From positions 189,952,498 through 190,016,497 of the forward strand of contig NC_073696.1 in assembly GCF_029784165.1 (NCBI RefSeq): 64,000 nt of DNA, given 5' to 3'. Origin of the DNA: Wyeomyia smithii (taxonomy: Eukaryota; Arthropoda; Insecta; Diptera; Culicidae). Below, piece after piece: positions 54,461 through 64,000 of the stretch (positions are counted from its first letter, which is position 1; every line of letters starts with the position of its first letter). The notes under the pieces were generated by a model that made no database searches, was not told the origin of the DNA, and saw only the letters and a list, made by a program, of their open reading frames with translations. The position numbers and the translations under genes were made by a program.

Positions 54461-56579
54461 GCACTTAGTTGCGCACCTAATTTATTTGGAAATGTGTACA
54501 CTATAATTTATTTTTTGATATACGTTAATATTGGACGTTGGTAGAGTCTATGTGGATAATGCACTGAGAAGTACAAGTATTTACGCCAGCAGAAAATGTG
54601 CTCCGTGAAGCTGTTGATGAAACTGCTGAAATTACTGATGTTATCATACTCACAAAGTGTTAATAAAATCTCAATAGCTGCAGCCAACGGGTAGTTGATT
54701 TGTCATGAAATCCTTCGAATCGTTAAAGCTTTAATTGATTGGTCATTAATCGGAACTGAATCGCGTGGTGTAGATGTTATAATGTATATATTGTATTGGT
54801 CCATTAAAAAGAACCCGATTACACATTTTACATCCATCATTCTTATTCATTCTATTTTATTCATGAACAGTCAAGTCAACGCTAAACTCACAGAGACTTA
54901 ATCTACTCTCATATGAGTTTGCACTACGTTCTTGCTGTGAGTAATACCGAGAGCTTTATCTTACCTCCGGTACTTGTTGAAATATTCTTTTTGCACAGTA
55001 AGGTTGCGGATTGCATCAACCCTGTCATGTCCAAAATGTTTTTGAATCACAACGTTTTCATCACATTATAACGGTTACAAACTTGAACACTGTTTGAATG
55101 ATTGAAATACTTGTGGGTTGCGAAAATTTAATTGATTGGTTACATGATGAGCAATGAAATTTTTTGTTCGAATATAAACAAACAAACATTATTGAAAAAA
55201 ATTATTACCTTTTAGCTGATTATTTCACTCCAAAAATATTCAACTAGTTGAAAACAAATTGAACATGAAAGGGTTAATCGGATTTCGACTTAGTTTCATC
55301 TCATCGGAACCCGGTGCTTTCGATGTATCTCTATGCACGCTTTCATTAACTGTTTTTATCTAGTGAATGCTAGTTAGGCACAGAGAGACTCCACATAGTA
55401 ACTAAAGGAGTGCAAATTGTAGTACATGTCGTGTTGAATAGTTTTCCTAGCCATATCTTTCTTTATCGGATATAATCCTACACCTGATACCTTTTCACAT
55501 CCAAAAAATATCGACTTCCTAATGTTTTACTTTCCAGCACGCCACCTAGCAATTATCTTATCCGGTGGGGTGAATGAATTAAATTGAAAATATTTTCGAA
55601 TGCTCCTTTTCCATCGTCGTAACTGGAAACTTCTCTAAAAGAACCACTTAAGTAGGTAATCTTCGACTTATTGATGATATTACCCATTCAACAGCCGTAA
55701 AGTTTACATCGGCTGTCCAGCCGTGAAGTTTTATCCTAGGATAAAAAGGATTATCGATTATATCTAGCTCCCACGATTGCCTACTGGAATGGGATGAATG
55801 TAATGAGGGTGCGGATTATGATTGGTAGGCACCATCACTGTAAAAGATTTCTGAAACATTCTTTCGACTATAAAGTACTCACTCAATGATCGTTTCTGTT
55901 CAAAGATTTACAACTGCGTATTAGCAGTACGAGCTACCGTGCTTCGAGCCAGAAGTAATTGTCAAATGTGGCGTTTATTTCTTCGTGTTTAATTGGGTCT
56001 ATAGAATGGAAGTCGCTCGGCAATATGGTGAATAAATTTAGAGGATTATGCGAACAAAGGCCGGAAGATTGAAGTAAGAATAGAAGCTTTCTGAAACAGA
56101 ACAGAAAAGGTTCCATCATGAGGTGGGACCCGCCTTTTCTCCCGCCAGTGTGTATAGAAAGAACTTACAAGATTAATAGCACTCGTTTCTCTTTCCTGCT
56201 CCTTTATCATCACCATTGGAGAGAAACCGCCCGATGTGAATGCTCAATGTACCGTGGTGAAGTAAGTATCGCCGGAGTGCGTGAGAGTGGGCGGAAATGC
56301 TTTCAGATTTTCATTTCAACAGTGTAAAACAGAATTGCGGCTCAGCCAAAGCCATTCCATCCAATTTCCTTGCATTGCGCACAAATCAAAGCAACGGATG
56401 GAACCTTGGCAGACGCGAATCAGATCGGGGCAGAAGCAGCCCCGTGATGGAACGTTTACTGGCTTTGAAGTGCTCGCTTCTTTTCGCACAGTGGGAAGCA
56501 GCATTGTGAGAAAAATGAGAAATCAAAGCCTGCAATTTTCATTTGGCATTTCATCGCAGAAGCGATTCGTTTACTGGTG
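54461..56579. other. No gene recognised
   Basis: Frames are short. The stretch 56118-56580 is GC-richer with frames of 60-186 codons on both strands, but none has recognisable motifs or consistent splice boundaries. Confidence 0.35.
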
Positions 56580-56734
56580 TGAAACTTTTTTATTTCTTTT
56601 TTTTAGTCCGACTCAAGTTGTCTGGCTGAACAATAAATGCGCCATTAGGGATGAAAAGTTCACTGTGTTTACTCAAACGAGCATGAATGTGCATACATTA
56701 ATTACCAGTATCTTGAAAGTTTACAATAGACGCT
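56580..56734 (+). repeat. Duplicated 155-bp segment, copy 1
   Basis: From GAAACTTTTTTATT through CTGGCTGAACAATAAATGCG, GAAAAGTTCACTGTGTTTAC and ATTACCAGTATCTTGAAAGT it is collinear with 58532-58690 with few differences. Confidence 0.82.
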
Positions 56735-58531
56735 ATCAAAATTTTTCATGCTGTTGCTCAGAAAAAAATTTGGTGAATATATTTGAGACGCGTGGTGAAA
56801 AAAACGATGCGGAATATGCTGTCACATTTATATATTGTTGACTGGCCGCATTTCGCAGCACAAGTAGCATACAATCTGAAGTTAAACAGTTCCAGGCAAG
56901 CCAAATTCCAAAGCATGTCACGCGTTGTACCACAGCATTCCTCGTCTCTCAGTGTAAAGTGTAAATACCGGCTGCCGTACCGATAAGGATAATAATATCC
57001 TTCAGTGTTGTTCGTCCATCCAATTCTATTTACGGGTGGCGGTGTCGTCATTACACTTCCTGTCGTTGGTATGTGGTGACACACATACCACACACACATA
57101 CACATAAACACCCCAGAAAACCGTCACGCTGGAGGATCAAAGCAAAACTGAGGAAGCCACAGCTGCAGTTCTTTCGGCTCGTTATCTCATTTCCTTCGGC
57201 AGTACGGTTTCCGGTCGGGAACCGCACCGCCACGAGCCGTTTTGGTGTAGTACGCCAAATGGTTTTGCTTCGGCTTACTGTGTGTATATTATTTTTTGCT
57301 GAAATAGAAATAGCCGTGAAATTCAATAGTTCTAAACTTATAAATATACCGGATCGGCGGTGGGATGAACAGGCTTAAAATGCTCTTCAAAGTGTACGTT
57401 TGAGTTCTAAATATCCATGGTTTCAATTTGGAAAATATATATAAAAATTCAAAAAAAAATATAATAACCTTATCACTGCAAATTTTTCAATGTTTCATAG
57501 AAACACTTCAAAATTTTACGCCCAATTTGATCTCTCAGTATTCTTTCAAAGAATTGTTTTTAATGATTTCCGGTGTTGGAAAATGTAAATACACACCAAA
57601 TACATTTGCAAACGTTGTACAAATGTTTTATCGAACCAAAAAGCTGTCGAGCAAGTGCAGATCATGGCTTCTAATTAATAATCTGTTGACCTTCACACCC
57701 AATAAAAATATCTTTCGAATTTTTCCTGCGCTAGTAGCATCCATGGTCGGGATGTCTTGAGGCAAATGGCAACATCTAGATTTCCTATTGTGTGCATTAT
57801 TAATCGTTGTACATTTTTTATCCTTGTATTATATTGAATGAAATGTTCGAGTATATATTTAGGAACTGCTGCTTCTATAGAAGCCATTTTATGACCTGTG
57901 AGAATTCTCGAAGCGTTACAAGCGTGGCTATAGATGTTTACATTTACTGTTTTGTTACGCATTTTGACTACCGGTGCCCGCACAGTAGTCGGGTTCCACG
58001 TGCGTTATGCCGATGAGATCACTGTAGGTTTATCTTCATCTGGAAAACCTTTATGTGGCTTTAACATTTAATATGCAGTTGATATGCAGATTTGAGTTGC
58101 GGACACACCAGTGGGCTCGAAACGAAACGATGCGCGTTTCAAAACTTTTTGTGATCTTCATTTGAAAATAGTTAGAATGCGATTAAAAATAAACAACCGA
58201 GAACCGCGCAGTTGCCAGTTAACACTCACAAAACAGATAACAATTACATACAAATTATCCATAGTCTATAAGTTGAATAATTCGCTTAACTGAAAGCTTA
58301 TATAGCTTAGCTAGAAGATTAGGAAGTATCTGATTGCGTCGCATGCCACAGTGAATCCTGGCTGGACGGTTACGGTCATTTTATTTGGCTTTATACTTCC
58401 ATTTCATAATTTTCCCAACTTTTGGACTCATATTGAGGAAACCAATACCAAAAGAACTTTCGACGAATCCTTACCATTTTTGATTTGAATAAAATTTTGT
58501 ACACGAACTTGACTTAGTAAACTGAGTATTT
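56735..58531. other. No gene recognised
   Basis: It includes a CA-rich microsatellite at 57079-57112. Frames on both strands around 56758-57378 and 57428-57983 show no known domain. Confidence 0.35.
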
Positions 58532-58690
58532 TTGAAACTTTTTTATTCCCTTTTTCTAGCCCAACTCAAGTTATCTGGCTGAACAATAAATGCGCCATTA
58601 AGGATGAAAAGTTCACTGTGTTTACTCAAACGAGCATAAATGTGCATACATCAATTACCAGTATCTTGAAAGTTTTCAATAGAAAGTTTT
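58532..58690 (+). repeat. Duplicated 155-bp segment, copy 2
   Basis: Partner of 56580-56734, about 1.95 kb away in the same orientation. No inverted ends or target duplications are visible. Confidence 0.82.
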
Positions 58691-58859
58691 CATTAGTAAA
58701 TTGAGTATTTCCCATTTCCTCAGACTTAAGAGTAATCATCTTAAAAGCATGTGCATTTTTGAATTGGCCTAATAAGCTATTAAACCAAAGTAGTTGGATT
58801 TTTTTTAACGTGAAATCATAATAAAACTTCTGGTAAAAAGCCTAGAGTTGAGTATTGAG

Positions 58860-59345
58860 AGACAAATTTCGACGTAGATGATGCTCAGAGGCCGAAAAAT
58901 GACCCTAGACAACATTTTTAATTCCAGAAGGCGTCTTCCGGTTTCTAGAAAACAACAAAATACAGCCAATTACCAGTCAATGTGAGTATTTCCGTAATCA
59001 AAATTATGCTCTAAGACAGGAAATCTACTCCATATGCAATTTTCAAGTTCAAGATGGTGACTTTCGGTTTGTCTGGGTCGTTTCCAGCATCATCCCGATT
59101 CAGAAAGTACTTATATGAGGTGGTAAAAGTGACCATCTTGAATCTAACATAGCGTCTTGAGTTGATTTCTGGTCTCTGAACATCATCGCGATTCCGGAAA
59201 CACTTTTTTTCATATTCGACCACTTATGGTTATTTTCCAGACACCGGAAGTCGCCATTTTAGATTCTGGAGTCGTTTTCAGGTCTCTGGATATCATCCCG
59301 GATTCTACAATATCCATATTGTTTTTTTTTCTATGGCCACTAGAA
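58860..59345. repeat. Helitron-associated monomers in head-to-head orientation
   Basis: 58860-59082 carries the 125-bp unit forward (GATGATGCTCAGAGGCCG, GGCGTCTTCCGGTTTCTAG, CAAGATGGTGACTTTCGG). About 59083-59345 carries it reversed (GTGACCATCTTGAATC, GACACCGGAAGTCGCCATTTT). No head or tail of a Helitron-like element is attached. Confidence 0.6.
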
Positions 59346-61190
59346 GCCCCAGTGGAGTCTCTTCCGGAATTTTCGGGTCATATCATCAAAACACCCAAAA
59401 CCCCAACAACGGTCTGTGGAAGTAATTTTATGAACTTTGAGCCAATAACTGTAAGCAGGCTTGTCATGTCTCCTCAGAAAATCACTAGCGTGTAGGAGAA
59501 CAACTGCTCTCACAGTGGTGAGCAAATCGACGCACGTGCTTGAAGAGAGTAGCAATCTCTCTCCAGAGAGATAATAAATTGAGGTTGTTTTGTCACCCGA
59601 AAGGATATTACGCACAATAACTACACAACAAAGCTAACCCACATATGCCACATAATCAATCACCACAACTATATCTATATCCCGAACCGTTTGTTAGGCA
59701 CATTTTAAGGCTATTGATCATGCGAGCAGGCTTCTTCCGTTCTCTTGAATTTTACCCAAATTTCCTTTTCTACCTGCTAAACCCCTTGAAGAACTAGACA
59801 TTCTCTAACACAGAGTGAGTAATTATCCACATTTAGGCGTAGAGTATTTCAGTCGCAGAGTTCCTTTTTACTCTTTATCATCTCGTGTTAGGGATAAACA
59901 TTTATTTGCACTCTCAGTTTAAGAGGGAGTAGTTTTCGTTAGCTTCTCCTTTACTAGAAGAGAAGTTGGCCAAATATCAAAACATTTAGGTTCACATTGA
60001 AGCCTCATCCTAACCGTTTTCGAATTTAATATTACAGGAAGATTCACAACTCACCATGGGTGCGTATTCTGCAAAAAGTTCGTTTTTATACTGTTTTTGC
60101 CGCACCCCAGAGCGATGAGAACGGTAACGCAATGCTCAGTTGGTCGCCGAGCAATTTATTTCATTTTTCTTGCGTGCGCGGATGAGCAATTTACAAGAGT
60201 TTCACTGGATTTTTGCTCTGTCAATTTAGGAGCGTTTTTTCGTCAGAGAAACTATTACTCTGCGCTCTCTCTATAGCAGAAGGTGTGATGCACATTGAAT
60301 GTAAGCTCGCAGTTGTTAAGAGGGAAGATAACTCTTCCTCTTTAAGATGAAGATAAGCAAAACAAAGCCTGCATGCGAGGTATAAAATGAAAGAAGAATT
60401 TGGGTATGAAAATAAATTGCGTTTGCATTGCATCTCGAAATTGAAAAAAAATAAACCCAGGCGACTCAGAAAGACTTGAGAAAACTCAACTTGTTTCTGT
60501 TGTATTATCTCAGTGGTGCGCACTACGGTGTACTTCAGTTTATTCTCACTGCAGTGACTTACCACTCTCGTTTCCTCGGCTGTGGTGTAAGCAGCAAGTG
60601 AGTTATTTTTCTCTGCGAGCGACATAGCACAGCACAAAGCAGATGATAGAAGTTTGGTGCAAAAAAAGGCTAGGTACTTGCTGCGCTTGTGACAGAGCAG
60701 AAGTGCGCGGTGAATTTAAACTCCGCTTATTTCACATATTGAGCAGAATAACAAGCCTGATTGGAGGATTTTGTTCAATTATTCACAAAAATCCACAGTT
60801 TTGGAAAATCGGATTTCTAGGAACAAGAAAACTGCTTTGGGGCACCGCTGACGCAGATTTGAAAGTAGGCAAGTTACTGAATCGTTTGGAGTTAAAACTA
60901 TTGAATTCGGATAAAAATTGTTAAAGTTATAAAACTTCTGTACCCCGTCCAAAATGTAAAGGTAAAAAAAATTCAATTCTGTTCTGTAGCACACGAAAAC
61001 AAGAACACCCCAGTATTTTTAGTGCCGGATCGAAGCAACCATCGTCTGGATGAAGTGCAACATCATGCCATCCCTTGGCAATGTGTTGCGTATATAGAAC
61101 AACTTAATGTAAAATAAACTGTTCAATTTCAAGCAAGAGTGGAGGTCGTTCCCTTTAGTTCTTGATGATTCTCTGCCTACCTCTAACAAG
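59346..61190. other. No gene recognised
   Basis: It contains a short imperfect hairpin (AAGAGGGAAGA/TCTTCCTCTT near 60319-60345) and GAGAG/CTCTC-rich patches near 59510-59580. The frames are unremarkable. Confidence 0.35.
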
Positions 61191-61199
61191 TTTCAGAGC

Positions 61200-61790
61200 C
61201 CAGCCGAAAGCTGGGATATTGAATCCATCGGTACCGGGAAACGGGCTCGGCCAAGGACCGTGCGAGATCTGAGTGGCCGGTGAATACACCAGTAGCCATC
61301 AGGGTGGTGTGGGAGCGAGTTCGTCGAAAAATAAACAGCTCGATCCGGAAGACGCTGCAGTGACAGATGATGTGTCGAAGTCCGTACCAAAAACGCAGGA
61401 CAGAGACAAACTAATACTTTCGCGGCACGCAGGTCAAGTTTGTGTTTTTCAATGAGAAACTTTTTGTCTTGCAACAGCCGCACAATATCCAAAATGATCA
61501 GCTGTGGGCGCCGACATAAACATCCAGAGCGTCGCGTACTAAAATACCGCGGTTCTGGAAAGGGTGGCCCCGGTACTTTGGGATCGCTACGAGAAGGATC
61601 TTTATGTCTTTCAACAGGATAGCGCTCCGGCTCGCGCTGCGAATCATATAAACCTTTGTAGCCTCCTAGCTCCCTGGACTATGATCCCGTGGACTTTTAT
61701 GACCGATCAGAGCGAGCATAAAATGAGCCGATGGACCGGGTGCCGCGTTCTATTCTTTAGAGAAATCGTCTCAAGCTCGTCATACAGCAG
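61200..61790 (+). pseudogene. Mariner-like transposase, decayed (copy 2, different lineage)
   Basis: Read in several frames: GKRARPRTVRDLSG and VWERVRRKINSSIRKT (N-terminal DNA-binding part), VFFNEKLFVLQQPHNIQNDQ (first catalytic Asp block, here Asn before Glu) and YVFQQDSAPARAANHI (second catalytic Asp block, QQDSAPAH-type). These are signature motifs of IS630/Tc1/mariner transposases. The missing first Asp, stops and frameshifts make it inactive. The motifs differ from those of copy 1, so two lineages are represented. No inverted ends were located. Confidence 0.75.
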
Positions 61791-61914
61791 GAATTGATGT
61801 ACTCCCAGCTAATATGTCGTAAAGGTTCTTCAAATATTAATTGACCCGAGAAATATACAAAGGCTCGCGACGTAAATTTTTCTCAAAAAACCGAATGATT
61901 AGTATATGTATCGT

Positions 61915-64000
61915 AATTCTACTTACTTACCTTATTAGCCGACGGACCGTTACCGGTCCAGGACCGAACGAATTAGAGATGTCCAGCTTCTTCTATCTTG
62001 GGCAGCCACTTTCCAGTTACCGTACACCAGCAGATGGTGCATCTTCTTCCACCGCGCACATTCACCGAGTGCGAGGCCTACCACGAAGTCTACGGCCTCT
62101 GCCTGGTTCTCTGCTGAAGATAGTTTTGGCGGCTCGTCCGTCTGGTATTCTGGTTACATGTCCAGCCCACTGAAGCCTATATCAGCGTGTTTGTATACTT
62201 TGTACAACTCGTGATTCATGCGCCTGCGCTAGATGGAGTCATCTTCTAATTTACTGCCAAGTATCGATCGCAGGACTATACGCTCAAAAACTCAGAGCAC
62301 TCGGCGATCAGCTTCTTTCAGCGTCCATGCCTTCTGTCCGTACAGGGCCACCGGGAGTATCAGCGTCCTATACAGCGCTAGTTTGTAAACTACGGGACCT
62401 TAGCTGGTTACGTAGTCCATAGAAGGCCCTGTTTGCGGCTGCAACTCGTCGTTTCACTCCACGGTTCATATCGTTGTCACATGCCACAAGCGTACCAAGA
62501 TGAACAAATTCATCAACCACTTAAAAACGTTCTCCATTTATCTACACTTCAACACCAACACCGCAGGAACTCCCACGCTCCCTGCCAGCAACCATGTACT
62601 TTATTTTGGCAAAGCTTATGCTCAGTCTCAACCTCGCTGCTTCATTCTTGAAAGGCCTCAAACCTGCTCCACGGCCCTACGGTCGATACCAATGATCAAT
62701 ATATATGTAGGAGCATGTGAGATTTTGTGATGATCGAACCGTTTCTTTGCACGTTTACTCTCCGTACTGTACCTTCAAGGACATCTCCATCTAACTCCAT
62801 CTAATCAGTCCATCCAACCATACGAAAGCGACTGATGTCTCGTCTGCTATCCGCACGCATGATTTTGATCCCCCCAGCGTTATACGACTCAGCTCAATTA
62901 GTTTCGTCGGGAAACCTTGGTCCAGCATGATCTGCCACAGCTCGTTTCTTTTTACTGAGTCGTATGCCGCCTTAAAATCCACAAACAGATGGTGCGTCTG
63001 CAAGGAACTTACCGAGGATCTGTCACAGGGTGAAAATTTGATCCGTCGTGGAACGCCCCTGTCAAAAACCAACCTGGTATTCGCCGACAAATGGCTCCGT
63101 TAGGGGTTTCAACCTGAAGAACAGGACACGGGAGAGAACTTCGTACGCGGAGTTGAGAAACGTAATGCCTCGATAGTTACTACAATCCAGTCAGTGGCCC
63201 TTTTTGTAGATTGGGCATATGAGGCCTTCCAACCAGTCGCTCGGCATTTGTTCATCCGCCCAGATCCTAAGTATGGTCTGATGGATCGCATAGTACAGCC
63301 GCTCGCTTTCCACTTTTAGAAGTCCAGCCGGGATACCATCCTTCCCAGCGGCCTTGCCGTTTTCAGCTCTCTAATCGCCTTTTTGACCTCCTCCTCCTGT
63401 GTTGGTTCCTCCACATCCTGTTCATCCTTCGCTCCTCCTGCCCCTCACCGTTCAAAAGAGCTTGAAAGTGTTCCTTCCTCCTGGCTGCAACCTTCGCCTT
63501 TTCCGTGAGCAGGTTTCCGTCCTTGTCATTATACATGACCGGCACAGGGAAATTTCTATTTCGGACTCTGTTGACTATTCCCAAGAAGCCCCGCGCATCG
63601 TTCCTAGCGAAATTGTTCTGCGCGCTAGCAAGCAACTGCTCCTCGTGCTCTCGCTTTTCCCAACGGTGGATTCTATTTTCTGCAGCTCTTGCCTCCCTGT
63701 ATCTCTCTTTGTTTTGACGCGTAGCCGCTGTGAGGTAATTTTCGTGCGTAGGTGTTGATAAAAAAAACTGTAGTTGAACAATTTGCCCTTAGTCCACAAC
63801 ACTCATATACGGTCATCTACGGGCTTCCACCGGATGACTCTTGTTTTATAATTTCCTAGCACTACGAAACCGGCGCTCCGTTTCGCTGCTTTGCCGCCAC
63901 TGTAGCAGAAGTGTGTGCAATAGGGTCTAATGCACGGAGTTCCCTTTCTCCGGAATTTGGCCACCGAACCTCCTGAATCGCTGGGATTTTGACTTCCTAC
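61915..64000 (-). mobile_element. RTE-clade retrotransposon, decayed, running off the window
   Basis: The minus-strand element has its 3' end at about 61919, with a GTAA-repeat tail (plus-strand ACTTACTTACC), as in the RTE copy ending at 15364. It extends past the right edge of the window. Domains in order on the minus strand are endonuclease, linker, RT and C-terminus. Several internal deletions and frameshifts are present. Confidence 0.85.
62170..64000 (-). pseudogene. RTE endonuclease-RT coding region, broken
   Basis: From right to left: endonuclease traces (FVVLGNYKTRVIRWKPVDDR near 63830) and a linker (LLASAQNNFARNDARGFLGI, VNRVRNRNFPVPVMYNDKDG, 63363-63635). RT follows: GKAAGKDGIPAGLLKVESER, LICPIYKKGH and NYRGITFLNSAYEVLSRVLF (63110-63350), then HHLFVDFKAAYDSVKRNELW and TLGGSKSCVRIADETS (62791-63090). 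C-terminal sequence is strongly decayed towards 62170. An endonuclease-internal deletion lies near 63730. It is in the same subfamily as copy 2 at 15571 and the relic at 49850. The continuation of the 5' end lies outside the window. Confidence 0.82.

Noticed and set aside
56118..57378. Several overlapping frames up to 186 codons as a host gene
   Set aside because: Competing frames on both strands, no recognisable motifs and no consistent splice sites.

Overview
The window looks like a mosquito genome, most likely a culicine such as Aedes. It is AT-rich and gene-poor. It carries tRNA-derived SINEs with perfect Pol III boxes (one Feilai-like), RTE and Jockey/CR1-type non-LTR elements, a BEL/Pao LTR element, Helitron-like sequences, mariner remnants and many small inverted-repeat elements. 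The species is inferred from this repeat mix; no diagnostic host gene was recognised.

Layout. 1-9 kb: a 1-kb element with 30-bp inverted ends, a tRNA-like relic, a SINE with 13-bp target duplications and a decayed Jockey-like element. 9-24 kb: a nested stack. Helitron-like sequence (heads at 9025 and 10986, tail near 23594) holds a TA-flanked MITE that itself contains a SINE, a 5'-truncated RTE element with 13-bp target duplications, and a second RTE copy split by a 6.8-kb BEL/Pao element with two LTRs. 24-30 kb: a TA-flanked element, a foldback cluster and a decayed, divergently arranged histone H2A/H2B pair that keeps a histone-type 3' stem-loop. 30-36.5 kb: a large inverted-repeat region holding a TTAA-flanked foldback element, a TTG-flanked MITE and a 2-kb TAA-flanked palindromic element. 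38.5-39.3 kb: the only convincing host-gene piece, an exon with a long 5' leader, a start codon, a signal peptide and a strong splice donor. 40.6-43 kb: a second, inverted copy of the 32.7-35.9 kb repeat, this time interrupted by a complete 1.5-kb Helitron-like element. 44-51 kb: mariner and RTE remnants, a nearly complete two-ORF non-LTR element and a SINE inside an RTE relic. 51-64 kb: minisatellites, a 3-bp-TSD MITE, a duplicated 155-bp segment, a second mariner relic and a long minus-strand RTE element running off the end.

The most informative point is that the two inverted copies of one repeat family (32.66-35.87 kb and 40.62-43.0 kb) act as each other's empty sites. They show a Helitron-like insertion exactly between A and T without target duplication, and a palindromic insertion with a TAA duplication. 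Nearly everything here is mobile DNA at different stages of decay. The only host information is the signal-peptide exon and the histone relics.
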